Shown here piece after piece: positions 34,165 through 43,131 of a DNA stretch of 64,000 bases (within the stretch, counting starts at the first letter, position 1; each line of letters begins with the position of its first letter). The notes beneath the pieces are model-generated. The model had not been told where the DNA came from. It made no database searches and was given only the letters and a program-made list of their open reading frames with translations. Position numbers and translations under genes: made by a program. This DNA is from Tautonia marina (GTDB lineage Bacteria; Planctomycetota; Planctomycetia; Isosphaerales; Isosphaeraceae), in NCBI RefSeq assembly GCF_009177065.1, contig NZ_WEZF01000012.1, positions 1 through 64,000 on the forward strand, given 5' to 3'.

Positions 34165-35262
34165 ATGTTGACGCAAACCCCGGCCAATACGGCCGATCCG
34201 ACGACCGAGCCTTTCCGAGGGTCGCCCGACGTGACCATCATCCTCAACGGCGAAGAACGCACGTTTTCCGGACCACTCAGCGTGGCCGAGGTCCTCAAGC
34301 ATCTGGAAGTCCGGCCTGAGTTTGTGGCCGTCGAGGTCAATCGCGTCCTCGTCCCTCGGGCACGCCATGCCGAGGCGGTGCTGGACGAAGGGGATGAAGT
34401 CGAGGTCGTGACGCTCGTAGGGGGGGGTGCCCCTGAGGCCGGTGCGTTCGGTCCCGACGAGTTGACGATCGGATCGCACCGATTCCGAAGCCGTCTGTTC
34501 GTCGGGACCGGCAAGTACGCAACGCTGGAACTGATGAGGGATTGCCTCAACGCAAGCGGAGCGGAAGTCGTGACCGTTGCCGTTCGTCGCGAAAGGCTTT
34601 TTGACAAAGAAGGGCGGAACCTGCTCGATTACCTCGACCCGGCTCGCTACACGATCCTTCCCAATACCGCCGGCTGCTTCAACGCCGAGGAAGCGTTGCG
34701 TACCGCGAGGCTTGGGCGTGAGTTGCTCGAAGGACTCGGGAATCCCGGGGCCGACTGGGTAAAACTCGAAGTCCTCGCCGACCCGAGAACCCTGTTGCCC
34801 GATCCCGTCGCCACACTTCAGACCACCGAGGTGCTGGTCAAGGACGGCTTCACGGTCCTCTGCTACACCAGTGACGACCCGGTGATGGCGAGGCACTTGA
34901 AGGCCGCCGGCGCGGCGTCCGTCATGCCGGCGGGAAGTCCGATCGGCAGTGGTCAGGGTGTGCTGAATCCCAACAACATCCGGATCATCCTGGAGGACCT
35001 GAAGGGAAATGATCCCGATTATCCGGTCATCATTGACGCCGGTGTCGGCACGGCAAGCGATGTGGCCATTGCGATGGAACTTGGCTGCGACGGCGTGTTG
35101 CTGAACACGGGGATCGCCTCGGCCACCGATCCCCTCCGGATGGCCCACGCCATGCGCCTGGCCTGCGAGGCCGGCCGCCTTGCAGGCGGGGCCGGTCGGA
35201 TTCCGAAGAAGCTGTATGCGACCGCATCAAGTCCGACGGAGGGGATGATTCATCGGCCTTAA
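34165..35262 (+). CDS. Fused sulfur carrier ThiS / thiazole synthase ThiG
   Basis: The product makes the thiazole moiety of thiamine. Residues 20-88 are a ThiS ubiquitin-like domain ([23 protein letters not shown]) ending in GGG at 86-88. The rest is Thi[28 protein letters not shown] with the Schiff-base Lys, [17 protein letters not shown] and [17 protein letters not shown]. Free ThiS must expose its C-terminal Gly-Gly for adenylation and thiocarboxylation. Here the glycines are internal, so processing or an altered chemistry is implied. Such fusions occur in other bacteria. No other thiamine genes and no TPP riboswitch are seen. The ATG at 34165 gives a compact ThiS start. Confidence 0.92.
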   Translation: MLTQTPANTADPTTEPFRGSPDVTIILNGEERTFSGPLSVAEVLKHLEVRPEFVAVEVNRVLVPRARHAEAVLDEGDEVEVVTLVGGGAPEAGAFGPDELTIGSHRFRSRLFVGTGKYATLELMRDCLNASGAEVVTVAVRRERLFDKEGRNLLDYLDPARYTILPNTAGCFNAEEALRTARLGRELLEGLGNPGADWVKLEVLADPRTLLPDPVATLQTTEVLVKDGFTVLCYTSDDPVMARHLKAAGAASVMPAGSPIGSGQGVLNPNNIRIILEDLKGNDPDYPVIIDAGVGTASDVAIAMELGCDGVLLNTGIASATDPLRMAHAMRLACEAGRLAGGAGRIPKKLYATASSPTEGMIHRP

Positions 35263-35375
35263 CTCGGACGATTCCGAATGGGGAACACGACAACGGCGGT
35301 TCGGATGGAATTGAGCGTCGCGGCCGACCTCGTGTTTCCTGATCGAGGATTTGAGGATCAAGAGAGGGGACTCGG

Positions 35376-36146
35376 GTGCTTGATGCCGAGGAATCAGCGT
35401 GGAGTCCCAGCAGTCTTGAGGAAGATGGAGTTGTCAGGAATCACCGCCGACTCCTCCTCTGGTCTGCCAGCGCCTCGATCGCCTGGATTGTCTTCGAAGT
35501 GACCGCAAATCCCGTTCACGCGGTGGCCGTCGGGAGTTTGAAGCCGACAATTAGTGCGATCGGAACTGTCGTCAGCGGTCCTCGCCAAGAAACGAACCGG
35601 GCGAAGCGAGTAGCTGAGGCATTGTTTGAGATTGCCTGGGGACTCTGGCAGTCGACAGGAATCGCGCTCGGATTGATGCTCGGAATCGTGATCGGAATCT
35701 CAATCCTCACACACCTCATGCAGCTCCCCGCTCAAGGGGAGGCTCCTGTCGAGTTCGTGACTGCGGCGCTTGTCATGCTTTTTGGGGCTGGTCTAGCGAC
35801 GATGGTGACGATGGCGGCGATCGTCGTCGCAAGACAGGGTCGGGTAAGGGCCTGGGTTGGCAGATCGCGCAACCGGGTGCCGCTGGTTGCGATGCTTGGA
35901 CTCCTCGGGGTGATCTTCTCGGTCTCGGTGGCGATCTGCTGGGTTCCTTTGGTTTCCCCTCCGAATGCGGGCTGGTGGCTGCCGGTCATGATTGCTGTTG
36001 AAGTGCTGTATTTTTGTGTCGCGCTACCGATCATCGTCCTCTGGAGCCGTGATGTGATGGTCAATCGGATCACCGCTCGCTGGCCAGAGGACTCATCCTG
36101 GGTTGATTCGCGCGATTCCGAGGCCCTGTGGAATCCCGATCCGTGA
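35376..36146 (+). CDS. Polytopic membrane protein of unknown function
   Basis: 256 residues from a GTG at 35376 with AGAGGGG about ten bases upstream. At least four hydrophobic segments are visible: TGIALGLMLGIVIGISILTHL, FVTAALVMLFGAGLATMVTMAAIVVA, LVAMLGLLGVIFSVSVAICWVPLV and LPVMIAVEVLYFCVALPIIVLW. A weaker one near residue 30 precedes them. The short C-terminal tail is acidic. I do not recognise the family. The longest helicase frame overlaps its end, but the probable helicase start lies 29 bases downstream, so co-transcription is likely. Confidence 0.6.
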   Translation: MLDAEESAWSPSSLEEDGVVRNHRRLLLWSASASIAWIVFEVTANPVHAVAVGSLKPTISAIGTVVSGPRQETNRAKRVAEALFEIAWGLWQSTGIALGLMLGIVIGISILTHLMQLPAQGEAPVEFVTAALVMLFGAGLATMVTMAAIVVARQGRVRAWVGRSRNRVPLVAMLGLLGVIFSVSVAICWVPLVSPPNAGWWLPVMIAVEVLYFCVALPIIVLWSRDVMVNRITARWPEDSSWVDSRDSEALWNPDP

Positions 36147-36174
36147 AGACGAAAGGTCGGTCGGGAGGCCGAAC

Positions 36175-38154
36175 ATGACCGAACTCAAATTCAACCCGGC
36201 CCCGATCCTTGGCCCCGGAGGAGCCGTCAACCGTCGGATGCCAGGCTACGAGGCTCGCCCCGAGCAACTGGCGATGGCCGAGGCAGTCGCCCGGGTCATC
36301 GGCGAGAGTGGCCACCTTGTCGTTGAGGCGGGCACCGGGGTGGGCAAGAGTTTCGCGTATCTTGTCCCCAGCATTCTCGCGGCGGCCGGGGGGGGGAAGA
36401 AGGTTGTCGTCTCGACCCACACGATCAGTCTCCAGGAGCAGTTACTCCAGAAAGATCTGCCCTTTCTTCGAGCGGTCATGCCGTGCGAATTCACGGCGAC
36501 CCTGGTCAAAGGACGATCGAACTACGTCAGTCTTCGTCGCCTGGAGTCGGCCGGTGGAAGGGCATTGGCGACCTTTCAGCATCCGGACGAGTTCGACCAG
36601 TTTAGCAGCCTGAAATCGTGGGCAAGGGAGACGGAGGACGGAAGCCGTTCGGATCTCAACTTTCGGCCGCTGTCGGCCGTCTGGGATGCGGTGGCGAGTG
36701 AAAACGGCAATTGCCTTGGGAAACGCTGTCCTCGATTTCAGGACTGTTACTACTTCAAGGCTCGCCGACGGATGCGAACGGCCAATATCCTGGTCGTCAA
36801 TCACGCCCTCTTCTTCAGTGACCTGGCCCTTCGGGCCGAAGGGTTCGGTCTGCTTCCGGATTACGATGTGGTTGTCTTCGATGAGGCCCACACGCTTGAG
36901 GCGATCGCGGGAGATCATCTCGGGCTCCGGATTACGTCCGGTCAGGTCGATTACCTGCTCGGCAGACTCTACAACGAGCGCACGCGAAAAGGGTTGCTCG
37001 CCCACTTCGACCTTGACGAGGCAATCGATGCGACTCGACCCGCGCGGATTGCCGCGTCGGCGTTCTTTGCCGCCATCATGCGATGGCGAGAATCCGAAGG
37101 TCAGCCGAACGGTCGACTTCGCCGTCCGATGGGCCTTCAATCGGAGCTGCCCGAAACCCTCAGACGACTGGCGAGTGCAATTTTCGAGGGGGCCAAGGAG
37201 ATCGAAGACGAAGGGCAGCGGCTGGAGCTGACTGCCGTCGGCGACCGCTGCGATCTGACGGCCATCAGCATCGATCGTTGGCTGGAGCAATCCGAGCCGG
37301 ATGGGGTGTACTGGGTTGACCTTGAGGGAAATCTCCAGAAGCGCCGGGTTTCCCTCGCGGCGGCACCGATTGAGGTTGGTCCCGTCCTGAATCGACTCCT
37401 GTTTCAGGAGGTGCCGACCTGCATCCTCACCTCAGCAACGCTCTGCTCGGGGTCGCCGCCTGACTTCCGATTCATCCGGAACCGACTGGGACTGAGCAGT
37501 GGGCAATCGCTCCAGCTGGGAAGTCCCTTCGCGTACGAGGATCAGGCCCGTCTTCATCTGGTTCGGAACATGCCCGACCCTTCCGACGACCCGGCCGGGT
37601 TCGAGCGCGCTTGCCTCCGAGCCATTCCCACGTACCTTGAGAAAACCGGGGGCCGGGCCTTTGTTCTCTTCACCTCGTATCGCTTCATGGAGTCGGCCGC
37701 GAAAGCCTTGCTTCCCTGGTTCATCGAACGGAACATTCCGCTTTATTCGCAGAGCGATGGACTGCCCCGATCGAAGATGATCGAGTCGTTCCGATCCAAC
37801 CCTGGAAGCGTTCTGTTCGGTACCGACAGCTTCTGGCAAGGGGTGGATGTCCCGGGGGAGGCCCTGGGGAACGTCATCATCACCAAGCTCCCGTTCAGCG
37901 TGCCCGAACGACCGTTGCTTGAAGCGCGTCTTGAGGCGATTCGAGCGCGAGGCGGCAACCCCTTCCTCGAACACCAAGTTCCCGAGGCCGTCTTGAAGCT
38001 GAAGCAAGGCTTTGGACGCTTGATTCGTTCAAGAACCGATCGGGGGATTGTGGTGATCCTTGACCCCCGAGTCTTGACCAAGCCCTACGGCCGAGCTTTT
38101 CTGGATGGGCTCCCGGATTGTCCTCGGATGATCGATACGCTTCGACCGAATTGA
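36175..38154 (+). CDS. DinG/XPD-type ATP-dependent DNA helicase
   Basis: A superfamily 2 helicase of about 659 residues, likely unwinding DNA 5' to 3' in repair. Motif I is EAGTGVGKS (51-59), motif II DEAH (236-239), and later motifs are LTSATL and FGTDSFWQGVDVPGE. GFGRLIRSRTDRG near the C-terminus is helicase motif VI. Three cysteines (180, 185, 191) have the same 5- and 6-residue spacing as the last three iron-sulfur ligands of E. coli DinG. The expected first ligand position, in KGRSNYVSLRRL, is Ser119. The ATG at 36175 has GGGAGG seven bases upstream and is preferred to longer starts that overlap the membrane protein gene. Confidence 0.88.
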   Translation: MTELKFNPAPILGPGGAVNRRMPGYEARPEQLAMAEAVARVIGESGHLVVEAGTGVGKSFAYLVPSILAAAGGGKKVVVSTHTISLQEQLLQKDLPFLRAVMPCEFTATLVKGRSNYVSLRRLESAGGRALATFQHPDEFDQFSSLKSWARETEDGSRSDLNFRPLSAVWDAVASENGNCLGKRCPRFQDCYYFKARRRMRTANILVVNHALFFSDLALRAEGFGLLPDYDVVVFDEAHTLEAIAGDHLGLRITSGQVDYLLGRLYNERTRKGLLAHFDLDEAIDATRPARIAASAFFAAIMRWRESEGQPNGRLRRPMGLQSELPETLRRLASAIFEGAKEIEDEGQRLELTAVGDRCDLTAISIDRWLEQSEPDGVYWVDLEGNLQKRRVSLAAAPIEVGPVLNRLLFQEVPTCILTSATLCSGSPPDFRFIRNRLGLSSGQSLQLGSPFAYEDQARLHLVRNMPDPSDDPAGFERACLRAIPTYLEKTGGRAFVLFTSYRFMESAAKALLPWFIERNIPLYSQSDGLPRSKMIESFRSNPGSVLFGTDSFWQGVDVPGEALGNVIITKLPFSVPERPLLEARLEAIRARGGNPFLEHQVPEAVLKLKQGFGRLIRSRTDRGIVVILDPRVLTKPYGRAFLDGLPDCPRMIDTLRPN

Positions 38155-38352
38155 TGACCTGCGTTGATGGCGGATGGGTTCCCGAGCGATCGAAAGGGTT
38201 GAGATCTCTCGGGGTGAGCGGTCCGGCGATCCCTAGGATGAGCTGACTTTGAGCGGTACAATTCTGCGATTCAGATACAGGGTCGATCGGTTTGCCCGTC
38301 TCACCTGACCGTCGGCCCGTTCCGTTTGCTTGCCTCATCGGATCGTCGCGCC

Positions 38353-39132
38353 ATGCTCGCCAAGCGGATTATTCCTTGCCTCGACGTCAACGCGGGCCGT
38401 GTTGTCAAGGGCACGAATTTCTTGAATCTTCGAGACGCCGGAGACCCGGTTGAGGTGGCCGCTCGCTATGATGCCGAGGGAGCGGACGAACTGGTGTTTC
38501 TCGATATCACGGCCAGTCACGAAGGCCGAGGAATCATTCTCGACGTGGTCCGTCGGACGGCGGAAGTCTGTTTCATGCCGCTGACCGTTGGTGGCGGAAT
38601 CCGGACCCTCGACGATATTCGAGCGCTTCTGAATGCCGGGGCAGACAAGGTTTCGATCAATTCGACGGCGGTTCGTGATCCTGAGTTTGTCCGTTCTGCT
38701 GCTCGGCGATTCGGAAGCCAGTGCATCGTCGTGAATATCGACCCGAAACGGGTGCAACGAGGCGATCAGGAGGTCTGGGAGGTGCATATCAACGGTGGGC
38801 GCATCCCAACCGGTCTGGAGGCGGTTTCCTGGGCTCGCGAGGTCGAGCGACTCGGGGCCGGCGAGATCGTTCTTACCAGCATGGATGCCGACGGCACGAA
38901 GAACGGGTATGATCTTCCTATGACGCGCGCGGTCAGTGATGCCGTGACGATTCCGGTGGTCGCTTCCGGCGGTGCCGGGCATCCGGAGCATCTGCGAGCC
39001 GCACTGGTTGAGGGAGGAGCCGATGCGGCCCTTGCCGCAAGCATCTTCCACTATCGAGAATTTACGATTGCCGAAACAAAAGCCTATCTCAGCCGCCATC
39101 ACGTTCCCGTCCGAGAGTTGACCGGAGTGTGA
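38353..39132 (+). CDS. hisF: Imidazole glycerol phosphate synthase cyclase subunit
   Basis: HisF uses ammonia from HisH to form imidazole glycerol phosphate and AICAR in histidine synthesis. The 259-residue beta/alpha barrel has catalytic Asp11 ([13 protein letters not shown]) and Asp130 (VVNIDPKR), both phosphate-binding loops ([15 protein letters not shown]) and [13 protein letters not shown]. The ATG at 38353 gives exactly the expected numbering; an earlier in-frame start is not needed. No other his genes are in the window, consistent with the dispersed pathways of planctomycetes. It is followed 141 bp later by the PilT-like gene. Confidence 0.95.
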   Translation: MLAKRIIPCLDVNAGRVVKGTNFLNLRDAGDPVEVAARYDAEGADELVFLDITASHEGRGIILDVVRRTAEVCFMPLTVGGGIRTLDDIRALLNAGADKVSINSTAVRDPEFVRSAARRFGSQCIVVNIDPKRVQRGDQEVWEVHINGGRIPTGLEAVSWAREVERLGAGEIVLTSMDADGTKNGYDLPMTRAVSDAVTIPVVASGGAGHPEHLRAALVEGGADAALAASIFHYREFTIAETKAYLSRHHVPVRELTGV

Positions 39133-39273
39133 CAGTCGCACGTCGATCGCAATGGGGTGTGCCATGTTCAGGCCCCGTTGACCTCCTCGATTCCCATGAT
39201 TCCAACTCGTTCTCACCCCATCCCACCGATCCCCTGAACGATTGCCCCGGTCTCACGTCCCAGGAGAACCTCC

Positions 39274-40437
39274 ATGGCCACCGGTATCGATGCCCAGACG
39301 ATCGAGCCTGTCAACCCGAGCGAGCCGGAAGCCAACAAGCTGTTCCGGATGGTGATGAAGCACAAAGGTTCCGATCTTCACCTGAAGGTCGGCGTCTCTC
39401 CGGCGATGCGGTTGACCGGCGTACTTCGTCAGATGCAGCTTCCGCCGCTCACCACGGCAGACATGGAACGATTGATGTTCCCGCTGCTGACAGCTCGGCA
39501 GAAAACCATCCTGGAAGAGGAAGGCGGTGTCGACTTCGCCCACATCGTGACGGATCCGGATGGGATGGAGACCCGCTTCCGCGTGAATCTCTTCCGACAA
39601 CGAGGCAAGCTCAGCCTGGTCGCCCGCCGGGTCAACAATCAGGTTCCGGACTTCGAAGGACTCGGATTGCCTCCTGTGTTGGCCGAAATCGCCAGTCACG
39701 ACCAGGGAATTGTGATCCTGGCGGGTGTCACCGGTTCCGGAAAATCGACGACGATTGCCTCAATGCTGGAGTACGTCAATTCTCGAGAACGCTGCAATAT
39801 CGTGACCATCGAGGATCCGATCGAATTCACGTTTGTCGACAAGAAATCGATCGTCCACCAGCGAGAGGTTGGTATCGATGTCATTGACTGGGATACGGCC
39901 TTGAAGCACGCTGTGCGACAGGACCCGGATATTATCCTGGTCGGTGAGATGCGTGACCGCGACACGTTCAATGCGGCCATGCACGCGGCCGAGACGGGCC
40001 ACCTGGTGTTCGGAACGATTCACGCCTCCTCGGCCCCTTCGACGATCGGCCGTATTCTGGACCTGTTCCCGAGAGACATGCACCCGGCGCTGCGGCAGTC
40101 AATGGCCTTCAACCTCCAGGCGATCATCGCACAAAAGCTCTTGCCGACGGCCAAAGACTGGGCAGAAAAGACCGGCCAGACCCGGATACCGACGTGCGAG
40201 ATCATGCGCACCAGCCCGACCGTGCGTAAGCTGATCCTCAACGAAGAAGACGGCAAGCTCGGTGACGCGATCCGGATCGGCAAGGAAGATGGGATGCAAG
40301 ACTTTACCGAAAGCCTCAAGCAACTTGTTCAGGCTGAAAAAGTCGAACGAGCGACGGCCTTCGAGGTCGCTCCCAGCCCCGAGGCGTTGAAGATGGCGTT
40401 GAAGGGGATTACCATCGCCCAGCCTGGAATTCTTTAA
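39274..40437 (+). CDS. PilT-like twitching motility ATPase
   Basis: PilT-type ATPases power retraction of type IV pili. The 387-residue protein has the PilT N-domain (SDLHLKVGVSPAMRL), Walker A GVTGSGKST (151-159), the Asp-box TIEDPIEF, Walker B DIILVGEMRD and the His-box GHLVFGTIHAS. The AIRxGxxxGM motif of PilT is represented by DAIRIGKEDGMQDF. An AGGAGA site lies seven bases before the ATG at 39274. A PilB/GspE-like ATPase follows 103 bp downstream. No pilin, platform protein or PilC is in the window, so the machine it serves is not shown. Confidence 0.88.
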   Translation: MATGIDAQTIEPVNPSEPEANKLFRMVMKHKGSDLHLKVGVSPAMRLTGVLRQMQLPPLTTADMERLMFPLLTARQKTILEEEGGVDFAHIVTDPDGMETRFRVNLFRQRGKLSLVARRVNNQVPDFEGLGLPPVLAEIASHDQGIVILAGVTGSGKSTTIASMLEYVNSRERCNIVTIEDPIEFTFVDKKSIVHQREVGIDVIDWDTALKHAVRQDPDIILVGEMRDRDTFNAAMHAAETGHLVFGTIHASSAPSTIGRILDLFPRDMHPALRQSMAFNLQAIIAQKLLPTAKDWAEKTGQTRIPTCEIMRTSPTVRKLILNEEDGKLGDAIRIGKEDGMQDFTESLKQLVQAEKVERATAFEVAPSPEALKMALKGITIAQPGIL

Positions 40438-40540
40438 CACGGAATTCGGAGGGGAACGTCATGGTCGAGGTTCCCCTTCTGCCTGCCCCGGTTACGGTTC
40501 TCGGATTCCCAATGGTTTTCGACGCTTCGGAGTTCCACTT

Positions 40541-42280
40541 ATGATCCGCCCGCGCCTGGTCCTGGCGATGATTGCCCTGGCGCTTGTTGGCCTCGTGAAC
40601 GGGGCCGAGGCAGCCGAACTGCCGGGGTTGCTTCTGGCCCAGTCCGCGGCCATCAACACCCTCCGAGGTCCTGGTCTGTACCTGAACCTGTTCAAGTTTG
40701 TTCCGGTCGTCCTGATCTATCTTGCCTGGGTCAAGACGGTGGACTGGGTGGACGACGATACCCGGGAACTGCAGAACATCCGGTTCGAAATGTGGAACTC
40801 GCTGGTCTTCTTCAGTGGGATTCTCGGATTCCTGCTCGTCTGGATCATCCCGTTCTATCCGATTGGCCTGGTTCTCCTCCTGATTGCCTATCTGGCACCT
40901 TCGTTAACGTATGCCTACTCAAGAAATCAGACTGTTCCCGATGATGAGAAGGTGCTGACGCCCTATCACTTCGGCGAGTTGATCAACGGATTACTGAAAC
41001 GTCGTATTTTTAATGTCGAGCAAGGGACGGACTATCACGGGGGGCCGCCCATCACGTTCATGGGGAAGTCGTCTACCGGCAAGGTTGACGAGGACCGAGT
41101 GGCCAAAGCCGAGGGCTCGCCTCAATTCATTGGGGCGAAGGAACTGGTCTACGACGCAATCCTCCGCCGAGCGACCGACATCCACCTGGAGCCGAGTCCC
41201 GACCAGCTTGCCGTGCGCTACCGGATCGACGGCATCATGCACGCCGCCGAACCTTTCGATCGCTCGACCGGCGACGCCGTGATCAACATTTTTAAAGTTC
41301 TCTGCGCCATGGACATCTCCGAAAAGCGCAAGCCTCAGGACGGCTCCTTCGCGGCGAAGTTTGAGGGACGCGAGATTGATTTCCGAGTCGCGACCTCCGG
41401 TTCGAAAGCCGGAGAGAAGCTGGTCATGCGAATTCTCGACAATGCCGCCTCGGTTGGCCGGCTTGAAGAAGTGGGGATGCGACCGAAGATGGTGGCGTCG
41501 ATTCGCGAGATCGTAAACCAGCCTCACGGAATGTTCCTTTGTTGTGGACCTACCGGCTCGGGCAAGAGCACCACGCTTTATGCCTGTCTTCGAGAGATTG
41601 ACCGCTTTCAGAAGAACATTATCACGGTCGAAGACCCGGTCGAGTACCACATTGACAACGTCACTCAGATCGAAATCAACACCAAGGCGGGTCAGACTTT
41701 TGCCCAGCAGTTGCGGTCGATTCTGCGCCAGGACCCCGACGTGATCATGATCGGTGAGGTCCGTGATCAGGAGACTGCGACAATCGCCTGCCAGGCAGCG
41801 ACGACCGGTCACATGGTCTTCTCGACCGTCCACGCCAACGACACGGTGACGGCCCTCTTTCGAATGCTCGACCTGGGGGTCGAGCCCTTCATGATCGCCA
41901 ACTCAATCACAGCCATCCTCGGTCAGCGGCTCGTCCGACTGCTCTGCGAAACCTGCAAGGAACCCTACAAGCCCAAGGCAGAGTTCCTGAAGAAGGCAAA
42001 CCTTCCTCCTGACAAGGTGGACGTCTTCTACCGTCCTCCCAAGGAACCCGAGCAAGTTTGCCCAATGTGCGGCGGCACAGGCTACATGGGCCGAACCGGG
42101 ATTTTCGAACTCTTGCTGATTACCGACCCCATGCGCGAGTTGATTCGAGAGAATCCCTCGGTCAAGGCGATTAAGGATGAGGCGCGCAAGAACGGGATGA
42201 TCTACCTGACCGAAGATGGCTTACGACAGGTGATCCAGGGACGCACCTCGATCGAAGAACTCATGCGGGTGGTCAAGTAA
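40541..42280 (+). CDS. Membrane-anchored PilB/GspE-family secretion ATPase
   Basis: 579 residues. Instead of the usual soluble GspE N-domain, the protein starts with a signal-like segment (residues 5-24, ending AEA) and three hydrophobic helices (about 45-63, 86-103 and 105-125). The ATPase core follows: ATDIHLEPS, Walker A CGPTGSGKST near 335, VEDPVEYH, DVIMIGEVRD and GHMVFSTVHAND. The tetracysteine zinc site CETC then CPMCGGTGYMGRTGIFE is also there. The core is typical of pilus-assembly or type II secretion motors. Fusion to membrane helices would tether the motor directly. The start ATG at 40541 is uncertain, since no strong ribosome site is seen. It lies between the PilT-like and CvpA-like genes. 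Confidence 0.85.
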   Translation: MIRPRLVLAMIALALVGLVNGAEAAELPGLLLAQSAAINTLRGPGLYLNLFKFVPVVLIYLAWVKTVDWVDDDTRELQNIRFEMWNSLVFFSGILGFLLVWIIPFYPIGLVLLLIAYLAPSLTYAYSRNQTVPDDEKVLTPYHFGELINGLLKRRIFNVEQGTDYHGGPPITFMGKSSTGKVDEDRVAKAEGSPQFIGAKELVYDAILRRATDIHLEPSPDQLAVRYRIDGIMHAAEPFDRSTGDAVINIFKVLCAMDISEKRKPQDGSFAAKFEGREIDFRVATSGSKAGEKLVMRILDNAASVGRLEEVGMRPKMVASIREIVNQPHGMFLCCGPTGSGKSTTLYACLREIDRFQKNIITVEDPVEYHIDNVTQIEINTKAGQTFAQQLRSILRQDPDVIMIGEVRDQETATIACQAATTGHMVFSTVHANDTVTALFRMLDLGVEPFMIANSITAILGQRLVRLLCETCKEPYKPKAEFLKKANLPPDKVDVFYRPPKEPEQVCPMCGGTGYMGRTGIFELLLITDPMRELIRENPSVKAIKDEARKNGMIYLTEDGLRQVIQGRTSIEELMRVVK

Positions 42281-42341
42281 CTCGGCCTCATTCTCACTCC
42301 ATTTTCCGCCTCGAAGCGAGGTCCGAAGGGGACTCAACCGA

Positions 42342-43115
42342 ATGGAAATCGTCGTTCACCTCGGCATCGTGGCCGTGCTTCTTGGACTGACCTACACGGT
42401 CATGAGCGAAGGGCTCTGGGGTGCCGCTCTCGTTTTTTTCAACGTGTTGTTTGCCAGCGTCATCGCCTTTAACTTCTATGAGCCCCTGGCGACCTTGATC
42501 ACGGAAAATGCCGGATCGTGGTCGTACGGATATGCCGATCTGGTGTGTCTGTTGGTCCTGTTCCTGGTGTCGTTCGTGGTCCTCCGTCTCACGACCGATT
42601 CTCTGGGACCGACGATGATCCGGTTCCCGATGCCGGTCTTCCACGCCGGTCGAATCGGGTTCGGGCTGGCGGCGGCCGCGGTGGCCACCTCGTTCATGAT
42701 TCTGGTCTTTCACACGGCGCCGGTCCACAAGAAGATTTTCAACGTGGTGGGTCACGAAACCCGCCCTCCGTTTGGCATGGGACTCGACCACCGCTTCCTT
42801 GCCTTCTTTCAACACACGACCGGCTATCCGTTCTCGACCTACGATGAAACGGCGATCGATCCGTTTGGCGAGTTTGAGAACAAGCGTGTCTTCGATCCCG
42901 AGGGCCGCTGGCTGATCGACCAGGAAGATGCTCGGCCGTTCGGAGAAGGCTGGCGGCAGGAAATGACCTCGCAAGGAGGCACTGACGCTGCTCCAAACGG
43001 TGCGTCACCGGGAGGAGAACTCCAGCCCGGAATGCCAGGAGGAGGCGGTCCAGGGATCCCCGGGGGCCAGGCAGGTGCCGCCGCCGGGCTCGCTCCGACG
43101 AATACAGGATTCTGA
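42342..43115 (+). CDS. CvpA-like membrane protein with Gly/Pro-rich tail
   Basis: 257 residues. Four hydrophobic segments in the first 130 residues (VVHLGIVAVLLGLTYTVM, AALVFFNVLFASVIAFNFY, LVCLLVLFLVSFVVLRL and GFGLAAAAVATSFMILVF) resemble the CvpA/colicin V production family. These are small four-helix membrane proteins linked to envelope and biofilm traits. A soluble segment then leads to a GGG/PGG/PGIPGG-rich C-terminus typical of disordered surface tails. AAGGGG lies about 12 bases before the ATG. It sits 61 bp downstream of the PilB-like gene and may belong to the same transcript. The family call is moderate. Confidence 0.6.
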   Translation: MEIVVHLGIVAVLLGLTYTVMSEGLWGAALVFFNVLFASVIAFNFYEPLATLITENAGSWSYGYADLVCLLVLFLVSFVVLRLTTDSLGPTMIRFPMPVFHAGRIGFGLAAAAVATSFMILVFHTAPVHKKIFNVVGHETRPPFGMGLDHRFLAFFQHTTGYPFSTYDETAIDPFGEFENKRVFDPEGRWLIDQEDARPFGEGWRQEMTSQGGTDAAPNGASPGGELQPGMPGGGGPGIPGGQAGAAAGLAPTNTGF

Positions 43116-43131
43116 AAGCTGGGGATCGAGG

